Source of the DNA: JAXGPP01 sp964436865
GTDB taxonomy: Bacteria; Planctomycetota; Planctomycetia; Pirellulales; Thermoguttaceae
DNA length: 5,680 nucleotides
Direction: 5' to 3'
Assembly (NCBI GenBank): GCA_964436865.1
Contig: CAYTFK010000405.1
Location: 1 to 5,680, forward strand
Below are positions 1 to 5,450 of this stretch, in pieces. The first letter of the stretch is position 1; each line of letters begins with the position of its first letter. The position numbers and the translations under genes were made by a program. Under the pieces are notes generated by a model. The model saw nothing but the letters and a program-made list of their open reading frames with translations. It had not been told where the DNA came from and searched no databases.

Positions 1-125
1 GCTTCGAACAGATCGCGGAACTGACAGGCACCTCCGTGAGCACCGCCCATCGGAGGTATCAAGCCGGCCTGGCGGCCCTTCGCGAGAGATTGGAGTCTCC
101 ATGTGTGAAAAATTCAGAGACATGA
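1..125 (+). CDS. ECF-type RNA polymerase sigma factor, C-terminal end (partial)
   Basis: The reading frame is open from base 3 to a TGA at 123-125 and gives 40 residues; the start lies outside the window. The visible part is sigma-70 region 4, the helix-turn-helix that contacts the -35 promoter element. It contains FEQIAELTGTSVSTAHRRYQ followed by AGLAALRERLE, the usual ECF pattern of an IAE helix, a turn, a TAxxRY recognition helix and a GLxxLRxxL tail. The protein then ends with a short tail, SPCVKNSET. Its last 25 bases overlap the start of the downstream membrane protein in another frame, so the two are probably translationally coupled and the downstream gene is the likely regulator. ECF sigma factors direct RNA polymerase to a small regulon after a signal, often at the envelope. 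The subgroup cannot be assigned from this fragment. Confidence 0.85.
   Translation, partial: FEQIAELTGTSVSTAHRRYQAGLAALRERLESPCVKNSET
92..95 (+). promoter_or_regulatory. Ribosome binding site that decides the start of the membrane protein gene
   Basis: GGAG lies five bases upstream of the ATG at 101. A second in-frame ATG at 122 forms an ATGA overlap with the sigma factor stop codon but has no purine-rich site at a suitable distance (only GTGAAAAATTCAGAGAC). The site therefore favours 101, although coupled initiation at 122 remains possible. Confidence 0.55.
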
Positions 126-736
126 ACGAACCTGTTGCCGATTCGCCGGGCGTTGAGCCGATCGGACCCGACCTGAAACCGATCGAATCGGCCCTGGAGG
201 TCCTGGTTCCCCTCCCCGCTCGGCTTGATCGCGACCGATTGCTCTACGAGGCGGGGCGAATGGCGGGCCACAGCGGGCGGTCAGACGGGCGGCGGTTCAT
301 GTGGCCGGCCATCGCGGCGGCCTTGGCGGCGATGCTTGTGGTGTCGCTGGTCGCGCGGCCCGAGCCTCGGATCGTGGAACGGATCGTCCGCGTGCCGGTC
401 GAGGCGCCGTCCCCCGTGGCACGCGCCCAGGAATCAGACGTTTCCCCTGGCCCCGCCGTCGCCGTGGCCGTTGTCCGGCAGCGTGAACCGCAGCCAGAGC
501 CCCAACCGGCGATGGACTGGCCCGGCGAAATGCCTTACTCCCGGCTTCGCGACCTGGTGCTGGCGTCGGGTGTCGACGCTTGGCGCGCGCCGACGTCGCA
601 GACTGCAACGGCACGGCCGAACACCCCGCAGCCGATTTCCCACCGCCAGTGGCGTGATGAGCTTCTGGGCGGCGCCGAGGCCGATACGAAACCGGTGCGA
701 TCACTCAACCGCATCCTCTGGCCGCCCCAAGGTTGA
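101..736 (+). CDS. Single-pass membrane protein, putative regulator (anti-sigma-like) of the upstream sigma factor
   Basis: This 211-residue protein is probably the membrane-bound partner of the overlapping ECF sigma factor. Residues 1-65 are hydrophilic and would be cytoplasmic. They include an amphipathic stretch, ALEVLVPLPARLDRDRLLYE, followed by AGR, a suitable sigma-binding segment. Residues 66-85 (around MWPAIAAALAAMLVVSLVA) form one transmembrane helix. The next part is rich in proline, valine and glutamate, including RQREPQPEPQP near 126-136, and should lie outside the cytoplasmic membrane. The end has a short ordered motif, YSRLRDLVLASGVDAW, near 146-161. There is no H-x3-C-x2-C zinc motif, so it is not a classical ZAS anti-sigma factor. 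The role rests on gene order, overlap and topology. It could also be a structural membrane protein that merely shares the operon. The next gene starts 24 bases downstream. Confidence 0.65.
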   Translation: MCEKFRDMNEPVADSPGVEPIGPDLKPIESALEVLVPLPARLDRDRLLYEAGRMAGHSGRSDGRRFMWPAIAAALAAMLVVSLVARPEPRIVERIVRVPVEAPSPVARAQESDVSPGPAVAVAVVRQREPQPEPQPAMDWPGEMPYSRLRDLVLASGVDAWRAPTSQTATARPNTPQPISHRQWRDELLGGAEADTKPVRSLNRILWPPQG

Positions 737-760
737 AATTTCCTGCGAAAGGAACGATCC

Positions 761-2185
761 ATGTTGTGGCATGCTTCGCCCATCTTCCGGCGATCGGTAG
801 TTCTCATGGCAACGCTGCTGGCTGGGTTCGGGTCGTCGGCCCGGGGCCAACTCACCTCCAGCGACGACCGCGAGAAACCGGCCCGTTTGACCATCCATCC
901 GCAAGGTGAACCGTTGCCGGCGCTCAAGTACCAGCTCCTGCCGACGATGCTCGAGCGTCGGCCGGGCAATGCGGCCGTCGACTACGGCAAGGTGACTGCC
1001 GAGCAGCCGTCCTTTTTCAAGGAAGAGTTCTGGGAGTTCGCCAACGAACTGTGGAATGCTCCACTGGCGGAGTTCAAGAAACCCGAAGTCCGCGAACGGC
1101 TCGATCTCAATGTCGTCTTCGATACGCTCGACCGGGCGGCGCGGCGTGAATCGATCGACTGGCAGTTGCCAATCCGCGAGCAGCAGTTTTACTCGATCCT
1201 GTTGCCGGAGCTGCAGCAGACTCGGTCTTTCGGCCGACTGCTGGCCGCGCGAGCCCGGATGCAAATCGCCGATGGCCGGTACGACGACGCCGTGGAAACG
1301 CTCAAGACCGGCTACGCCTTGAGCCGTCATGTTGCCGCCGGCCCGACGCTGATCCATGCCCTGGTCGGCATGGCAATTGCCAACATGATGGATCGGCAGA
1401 TCGAAGACCTGATCCAACAGCCCGGCGCGCCCAATCTCTATTGGGCGCTGGCCTCGCTACCGCGGCCGTTCATCGACATCCGCATGGGAATCGAGGCGGA
1501 GATGAGCGCCCTGTATCTCTCCTTTCCGGAGCTTCGTGATCTCGACCGCACCGACCGCGATGCCCACTACTGGGGCAGCGTCCTGCAGCGGTTCTGGCGC
1601 GAGTTCATGAAGCTCGCAGGCTCCGGCGACGCTCTCGTGGGCGAACCGGTGGTCGTGGCGGCGTTGAGTCTCAAGGGTTATCCCCTCGCTCGGCAAGTGC
1701 TCGTCGAGCATGGTTATGCCGTCGAGAAGGTCGAGGCCATGCCCGTGCCGCAGGTGATCCTGCTGGGCTCGATGAAGCTCTACGAGCGGCTTCGCGACGA
1801 CCAATTCAAGTGGTTCTATGCACCGCATGACCAGTTCGGCGAGGGAGTCCGCCGAGCCACGGAGCAACTCGAAGAAGTTCGCGCCAAGCAGCGGGAGATC
1901 ATCCCCATCGCATCGCTGCTCCTGCCGGCGGTCTCTGCCGTCCGCGAAAGCATGGTGCGGAGCGACCGGCAGATCGCCGCCCTGCAGGCGATCGAAGCCC
2001 TGCGGATGCACGCCGCCCGGACCGGCACGTTGCCGCGAACGCTCGCGGAGCTGAATCCTGCCGCACCGCCCGATCCGTCCACCGGCGCACCGTTCGAATA
2101 CCGGCTCGATGGCGATACGGCCCATCTCGAGGGTCCAGTATTGCGCGACCGCCCGCTACGAGTCGAGATCATGCTGGCCAGATGA
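761..2185 (+). CDS. Secreted or envelope protein of unknown function
   Basis: I do not recognise a named family for this 474-residue protein. The start is supported by AAAGGA seven bases upstream. The N-terminus looks like a signal peptide: a basic stretch with Arg10-Arg11, a hydrophobic core VVLMATLLAGFG, and a possible cleavage near SARG-Q at about residue 29. Most of the mature part is predicted helical by eye. Residues about 157-192 (LLAARARMQIADGRYDDAVE and following) resemble one TPR-like helical hairpin. Residues about 361-382 are charged and could form a short coiled coil. The C-terminus has a pattern often seen in planctomycete exported proteins: a helix with ALQAIEALRMHAARTG, then LPRTLAELNP, then DPSTGAPFEYRLDGDTA (about 407-453), resembling the end of pseudopilin-like domains. 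It sits between the membrane regulator and the DUF1559-like gene, probably in the same transcript. That suggests a periplasmic role linked to the sigma regulon, which is inference. Confidence 0.7.
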   Translation: MLWHASPIFRRSVVLMATLLAGFGSSARGQLTSSDDREKPARLTIHPQGEPLPALKYQLLPTMLERRPGNAAVDYGKVTAEQPSFFKEEFWEFANELWNAPLAEFKKPEVRERLDLNVVFDTLDRAARRESIDWQLPIREQQFYSILLPELQQTRSFGRLLAARARMQIADGRYDDAVETLKTGYALSRHVAAGPTLIHALVGMAIANMMDRQIEDLIQQPGAPNLYWALASLPRPFIDIRMGIEAEMSALYLSFPELRDLDRTDRDAHYWGSVLQRFWREFMKLAGSGDALVGEPVVVAALSLKGYPLARQVLVEHGYAVEKVEAMPVPQVILLGSMKLYERLRDDQFKWFYAPHDQFGEGVRRATEQLEEVRAKQREIIPIASLLLPAVSAVRESMVRSDRQIAALQAIEALRMHAARTGTLPRTLAELNPAAPPDPSTGAPFEYRLDGDTAHLEGPVLRDRPLRVEIMLAR

Positions 2186-2245
2186 CTGCACATTGCGCTG
2201 GACGCCCTATTTGACCAAGACAATCAACTTAGGAAGGCTATCGCC

Positions 2246-3781
2246 ATGAGATCCTCCGCCGCGATTGGACTGTTGCTTCTCTTGTCCAACGCGCTGCCCG
2301 CGGCCGAACCCGATCCGGCCGCGACGGCAGGCGTGGTCGCCCCGTTCATCGATGAACAGACAGTGGCCGTTGCGCACCTCGATCTGGGCCGGATCGAGAT
2401 CGAGCCACTGGTAGATCAGGTGGTCAAGTGGTTCCCCGAGGCGAGGGACGCCCGCGACGCCATGGCCGGCATGCTGGGGCTCTTCCTGCCGGCCGTACGC
2501 CAGGCGGCGGGCAACGATGCGTATTTCGTCGTCAGCCTGGCCGACCTGCCGCAGTCGCCGCCCTTTGCCGTGCTGCCAGCGGCCGAAGAATCCAACGACG
2601 CGATGCTCAGGAGTCTTTTGGAAGGGAAGACTCCTTATACGGTAGCCCGATTGGGCACGGCGCTCGTGGTTGCCAGCCCGGCGACCATCGAGCGGCTCCG
2701 CTCGCTCAAGCCCGACTCGCGGCCAGATCTGCCGACAGTGCTGGCGGCGGCGGGCGACGCGGCAGCCGGACTTGCTGTCATTCCCACAGCCACACACCGC
2801 CGGGTGATTGAAGAGACCATGCCCCAATTGCCCAAGGAGATCGGAGGCGGAGAGACGACCGTCTTTACTCGCGGGATGATGTGGGCGACCGTCGCCCTCA
2901 GCCTCCCGCCCCATCCGAGTCTGCGGCTGGTAGTACAGTCACAGGATGCAGCGGCGGCCGAGGCCTTGGGGGCCAAGTGGAATGAGGCGATCCGGCTCTT
3001 GCCCCAGCAGGAGTCGCTTGGCGAGCACGCGGCGGACGTCGAGAAGATCCTGCAACTGCTCAAGCCGTCAATCGCAGGAGATCGGCTGACGGTCACGCTC
3101 GACGAGGCCGGCGGCGGCCTTGAGCGGCTGATCGCCGCCCTCCAGGTTCCGCTGGAGATGGCACGGCAGGACGCCAGGCGTTCCCAGTCGATGAACCATC
3201 TCAAGCAAATCGGGCTGGCGATGCACGGGTACCAAGACAAATACAAGCACTTCCCCACTCCGGCCAGCTACGATGCCAGCGGGAAGCCCTTGTTGAGCTG
3301 GCGGGTGCACCTCCTGCCGTTTCTCGACCAGGAGGACCTCTACAAGCGATTCCACCTCGACGAACCGTGGGACAGCGAGCATAACCGCCAGCTCATTGCC
3401 GAGATGCCGCCGGTCTATCGCTCGCCGATGCTCGGCGACGCCGAGGCCGGACGGACCAGCTATGTCGTGCCGCTCGGCGAGGGGACACTGTTCCCGGGTG
3501 GCAAGGGGATTACCTTCAAGGATGTTCGCGATGGGTTGTCGAACACCATCATGGCGATCGAAGTTGACCCAAAGAAGGCGGTCGTTTGGACCAGCCCGGA
3601 AGACTTGCCCTTCGATCCAGCGCAGCCTGCTCGTGGTCTGGGCGGGCCCTATCCGGCTGGCGTGCTGGCGCTGTTGGGCGACGGCTCCGTGCGCGTGGCT
3701 CCGCAGGAGATGGTCAACGATGCCGAAGGTCTCCGCCGATTGATGCTGATCGGCGACGGCGAACCGGTCAAGTGGCCGTGA
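2246..3781 (+). CDS. Secreted protein with a C-terminal DUF1559-like domain
   Basis: The 511-residue protein starts with a signal peptide (MRSSAAIGLLLLLSNALPAA, likely cleaved near Ala20). AGGAAGG lies eight bases upstream of the ATG. Residues about 21-305 form an unrecognised N-terminal region with alternating helices and strands, e.g. QTVAVAHLDLGRIEIEPLVD near 38-57. From about 312 the DUF1559 (SBP_bac_10) signature appears: RSQSMNHLKQIGLAMHGYQ, then HFPTPASYD, then LSWRVHLLPFLDQEDLYKRF, then FKDVRDGLSNTIMAIE near 424-439, and finally LALLGDGSVRV near 474-484. Usual DUF1559 proteins begin with a pilin-like methylation helix directly before NNLKQ. Here that is replaced by a cleavable signal peptide and about 290 extra residues. 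In the family's H-x9-DG motif, the histidine position (469) is a tyrosine. DUF1559 proteins are greatly expanded in planctomycetes and their function is unsettled. This one is probably periplasmic or surface-located and is the last gene of the first operon. Confidence 0.85.
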   Translation: MRSSAAIGLLLLLSNALPAAEPDPAATAGVVAPFIDEQTVAVAHLDLGRIEIEPLVDQVVKWFPEARDARDAMAGMLGLFLPAVRQAAGNDAYFVVSLADLPQSPPFAVLPAAEESNDAMLRSLLEGKTPYTVARLGTALVVASPATIERLRSLKPDSRPDLPTVLAAAGDAAAGLAVIPTATHRRVIEETMPQLPKEIGGGETTVFTRGMMWATVALSLPPHPSLRLVVQSQDAAAAEALGAKWNEAIRLLPQQESLGEHAADVEKILQLLKPSIAGDRLTVTLDEAGGGLERLIAALQVPLEMARQDARRSQSMNHLKQIGLAMHGYQDKYKHFPTPASYDASGKPLLSWRVHLLPFLDQEDLYKRFHLDEPWDSEHNRQLIAEMPPVYRSPMLGDAEAGRTSYVVPLGEGTLFPGGKGITFKDVRDGLSNTIMAIEVDPKKAVVWTSPEDLPFDPAQPARGLGGPYPAGVLALLGDGSVRVAPQEMVNDAEGLRRLMLIGDGEPVKWP

Positions 3782-4001
3782 GAGACCGGGTGCCACGCCA
3801 AATGCCGTGTCCGCGGCGAAGGCGACATGCGCGATCATCACCACGCCGACCCAGGCATGGAGACTCTGCGGTTCGTAGCCGATGCAGGCCGATCAGTTGC
3901 CGCAGCCCTTCCTGCAGGTGCGTCGCTCGGACGGTCGCCAGGCGGGGGCTGTCTTCGAGGCATTCGCAGGCGAAGAGCGGCTTGCGGACATCGATGGTCA
4001 T
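3782..4001 (-). pseudogene. Probable frameshifted gene remnant, possibly transposase-derived
   Basis: On the minus strand an ATG at 4001-3999 is preceded by AAGAAGG (4013-4007) with a five-base spacer. The frame reads MTIDVRKPLFACECLEDSPR, then LATVRATHLQEGLRQLIGLH, with strong G/C at third positions. After residue 40 this frame loses that bias. Skipping one base (3881) restores it, and the new frame reads GYEPQSLHAWVGVVMIAHVA, then FAADTAFGVAPGL, up to the stop codon of the DUF1559-like gene. Without the shift the first frame would encode 77 residues, ending at 3768. The composite has no stop of its own before it runs into the convergent gene, so its C-terminus appears lost. DSPRLATVR resembles the start, and LQEGLRQLIGLH the end, of some DDE transposases, which would imply a large internal deletion. 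That identity is a guess. A sequencing error, or an intact small gene in the first frame, would be alternatives. Confidence 0.4.
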
Positions 4002-4022
4002 GGCGGCCTTCTTGAGCCCCCT

Positions 4023-4031
4023 ATGATAGCA
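4023..4031 (-). promoter_or_regulatory. Candidate extended -10 promoter for the minus-strand remnant
   Basis: Read on the minus strand the sequence is TGCTATCAT, matching the extended -10 form TGnTATAAT at all but one defined base. It lies about 22 bases before the ATG at 4001 and just upstream of the AAGAAGG ribosome binding site. No -35-like hexamer is visible at the usual distance, which fits an extended -10 promoter. Its presence supports the idea that a real gene once started at 4001. Confidence 0.35.
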
Positions 4032-4108
4032 GCAAATCCCCACCACCCCCGCGTCGTCGAAGAATCGCCAAGACCTTCCCGCCCCGAAACGCCACAGCGA
4101 GAAATCCG

Positions 4109-4121
4109 CCGCACTGTGCGG
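4109..4121. repeat. Short palindrome CCGCAC-T-GTGCGG
   Basis: Two six-base arms are perfect inverted copies around a single central T. The symmetry is that of a dimer-binding operator half-site pair rather than of an RNA hairpin, since a one-base loop cannot form. It lies about 80 bases behind the extended -10 box of the minus-strand remnant and about 100 bases before the candidate promoter of the sigma factor. In GC-rich DNA such a palindrome can arise by chance. Confidence 0.3.
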
Positions 4122-4177
4122 GGAACGACTTCCACAGCCTCCCGCCAACTCGTCTCCCGCCAACAACCTCCGCACAA

Positions 4178-4226
4178 CGCAGACGGCTCGCTAATCGGGC
4201 GGGGCGATTGCCTGACGCCGTCTGCG
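4178..4226. repeat. 10-base inverted repeat in the sigma factor promoter region
   Basis: CGCAGACGGC at 4178-4187 is the perfect reverse complement of GCCGTCTGCG at 4217-4226; the arms are separated by 29 bases. A second, overlapping complementarity exists between CTCCGCA (4168-4174) and TGCGGAG (4223-4229). The right arm falls inside the spacer between the candidate -35 and -10 boxes, so a protein bound to both arms would cover the promoter. Alternatively it could be the hairpin of a terminator for a lost gene, but no T-run follows. Confidence 0.45.
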
Positions 4227-4236
4227 GAGTTATGCT
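4208..4236 (+). promoter_or_regulatory. Candidate housekeeping-type promoter of the second sigma factor gene
   Basis: TTGCCT (4208-4213) and TATGCT (4231-4236) are separated by exactly 17 bases. Each matches four of six bases of the TTGACA and TATAAT consensus. Transcription would start near 4243, giving a leader of about 40 bases. The spacer contains one arm of the 10-base inverted repeat, which suggests control by a repressor or activator. No experimental or comparative support is available here. Confidence 0.35.
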
Positions 4237-4284
4237 GTAGGGTTCTGGAACAGAATCCCTGCGGATGTCGCCCGGCATATCGCC

Positions 4285-4947
4285 ATGTCGCTTCACAATC
4301 AGTCCGACAAACTCCTCGTCCAGCAGATACGCGCCGGCGAAGACGACGCCTGGAACGAGCTAATTGCGCGTTTTGAAGGGCGGCTGCTGGCCTACGTGGA
4401 AAGCCGAACGGGTAACCGGGCCGCCGCCGAGGATCTCGTTCAGGAGACATTTATCGGCTTTCTCACCAGCCTCCCCAATTACGACGCCCGCCGGTCGCTG
4501 GAAAGCTACCTGTTTTCGATCGCCGCGCACAAGCTCACCGATCACCTGCGGCGCGAAGGACGGCGGCCTACGCTTCCGCTGGCGCCGGGATCGAGCGACA
4601 GCTCCAGCAGTTGGGAACCATCGTCACCGGCCCGCCGGGCGAGCAGCATCATGCGGAGCGGCGAGCGGAAGCACCTCGAGGAGGACGCCCTGGTGGCCGC
4701 GATCGCCGATCAGATCAAACACTGGCGCGAGCGCGGCGACTGGCAGAAACTCCAATGCGCTGAACTGCTCTTCGTCCGTGGTCGCGCCAACAAGGAAGCC
4801 GCCGCCGAACTGGGCCTTACCGAGCAAACCGTGGCGAATTACAAGTTCGAGTTCCTCGCCAGGCTTCGCTCTGCCGTCCGCAAGCAACAGTTGCCGGAAG
4901 AGGTCTTCCCTGAACTGTACGAGGGCGAGAACTCCGCGGCATCCTGA
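4285..4947 (+). CDS. ECF-type RNA polymerase sigma factor
   Basis: This 220-residue protein is an alternative sigma factor. Sigma region 2 covers about residues 9-91. It includes LLVQQIRAGEDDAWNELIAR, the region 2.2 motif AAAEDLVQETFIGFL (46-60), and the -10 recognition part SLESYLFSIAAHKLTDHLRR (71-90). A long linker (about 91-130) is rich in Ser, Pro and Arg. Region 4 covers about 134-198, with a helix-turn-helix formed by ANKEAAAELGLTEQTVANYK and a tail FEFLARLRSAV. The region 4 opening QKLQCAELLFVRG replaces the more common LPxxxRxxxxL pattern, so this belongs to a divergent ECF group. The ATG has only a weak upstream site (CGGAT near 4262-4266). No better in-frame start is seen upstream. 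The 134-residue protein starting 23 bases downstream is the likely regulator. The gene is transcribed away from the remnant at 3782-4001 and probably from the promoter at 4208-4236. Confidence 0.9.
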   Translation: MSLHNQSDKLLVQQIRAGEDDAWNELIARFEGRLLAYVESRTGNRAAAEDLVQETFIGFLTSLPNYDARRSLESYLFSIAAHKLTDHLRREGRRPTLPLAPGSSDSSSSWEPSSPARRASSIMRSGERKHLEEDALVAAIADQIKHWRERGDWQKLQCAELLFVRGRANKEAAAELGLTEQTVANYKFEFLARLRSAVRKQQLPEEVFPELYEGENSAAS

Positions 4948-4970
4948 TTCCCATTGCCAGAGGGTCCCCC

Positions 4971-5375
4971 ATGCGCGACCGATTCACCGTCGCCGACCTG
5001 GAGATGTATCTCGACGAGGCGATGCCGCCGGAAGAGATGGTCCGCGTCGAATTGGCGCTACGTGAGGACCCGGAGCTGGCCGGCCGCCTGGCGGCGATCA
5101 ACGGCCGCCGCGACGCGGGTATTCACTCGCTGGGAGAGATCTGGCGCCGCCACCGCCTGAGTTGCCCGACCCGCGAACAACTCGGCAGCCATCTGCTCGG
5201 CGCCCTGCCGCCCGAACTCGATGACTATATCCGCTTCCACATCGCCGCCGTAGGTTGCCGTTGGTGCCGCGCCAATCTTACCGACCTCAAACGCCGCCAG
5301 GACGAGACTCCCGACACGGTTGAGACTCGCCGCCGCCGCTACTTCCAGTCAAGCGTTGGGCATCTAAAGAAATAG
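4971..5375 (+). CDS. Small soluble putative zinc-binding anti-sigma factor
   Basis: The 134-residue protein follows the sigma factor gene after 23 bases and has AGAGGG six bases before its ATG. It has no signal peptide or transmembrane helix, so it should be cytoplasmic. The N-terminal part (FTVADLEMYLDEAMPPEEMV, then ALREDPELAGRLAAI, about 5-43) resembles the helical start of anti-sigma factors of the form LxxYLDxxLxxxExxxVExxL. The second half repeats this logic with possible metal ligands: Cys65 in LSCPTREQLGSHLLGALPPE, then His90, Cys96 and Cys99 in YIRFHIAAVGCRWCRANL. The C-x24-H-x5-C-x2-C pattern is close to ZAS anti-sigma proteins, whose usual spacing is H-x3-C-x2-C. The tail is basic (RRRRYFQSS). 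It probably binds and holds the sigma factor and releases it on a redox or other cytoplasmic signal. The role is inferred from motif and position; another metal-binding regulator is possible. Confidence 0.7.
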   Translation: MRDRFTVADLEMYLDEAMPPEEMVRVELALREDPELAGRLAAINGRRDAGIHSLGEIWRRHRLSCPTREQLGSHLLGALPPELDDYIRFHIAAVGCRWCRANLTDLKRRQDETPDTVETRRRRYFQSSVGHLKK

Positions 5376-5388
5376 CGGCCCGCGCAGA

Positions 5389-5446
5389 GGCGGAAGCCGC
5401 CCCTTGGCCAGACACCCGCTTGATCGGGTGCAACCCCGGGGCTTCC
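5389..5446. terminator. Candidate bidirectional terminator between convergent genes
   Basis: The gap between the two convergent stop codons holds nested inverted repeats. A perfect six-base hairpin, CACCCG-cttgat-CGGGTG (5413-5430), lies inside outer arms GGAAGCC (5392-5398) and GGCTTCC (5440-5446). An alternative small hairpin, GGCGG-aag-CCGCC (5389-5401), shares the left arm. Position and GC-rich stems fit a shared terminator. No T-run follows on either strand, so it is not a textbook intrinsic terminator. Confidence 0.4.
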
Positions 5447-5450
5447 CGAC

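Larger units (their letters stand above)
4002..4284. other. Intergenic region without a supported gene
   Basis: This stretch lies between the divergent starts of the minus-strand remnant and the second sigma factor. No frame on either strand keeps a convincing codon bias or a recognisable motif. It contains, in order, the minus-strand ribosome binding site and extended -10 box, a short palindrome (4109-4121), a 10-base inverted repeat (4178-4226) and a candidate sigma-70-type promoter for the sigma factor gene (4208-4236). It is best read as a divergent regulatory region. Confidence 0.5.

Noticed and set aside
225..800. Alternative plus-strand frame across the membrane protein gene
   Set aside because: It is Arg- and Trp-rich, has no transmembrane helix or motif and overlaps the start of the next gene; the 101-736 frame has the better start site and topology.
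701..1417. Long minus-strand open frame opposite the 474-residue protein gene
   Set aside because: It mirrors the plus-strand gene's codon structure, has no recognisable motif or ribosome binding site, and the plus strand has a signal peptide and coherent domains.
2211..2238. TTGACC upstream of the DUF1559-like gene as a possible -35 box
   Set aside because: No -10-like hexamer lies 16-18 bases downstream; that position is taken by the ribosome binding site region.
3068..3781. Minus-strand open frame opposite the DUF1559-like gene, continuous with the second frame of the remnant
   Set aside because: Within the DUF1559-like gene it is a shadow of that well-supported protein; only the part beyond the stop codon (3782-3880) shows independent signs of coding.
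3773..3796. GTGGC...GCCAC inverted repeat at the end of the DUF1559-like gene as a terminator
   Set aside because: The stem is only five bases with a 15-base loop, starts inside the coding sequence and has no T-run.
4364..5065. Long plus-strand open frame overlapping the second sigma factor
   Set aside because: It is Arg/Ser/Pro-rich and without motifs, as expected from reading a GC-rich gene out of frame; the sigma factor frame is unambiguous.
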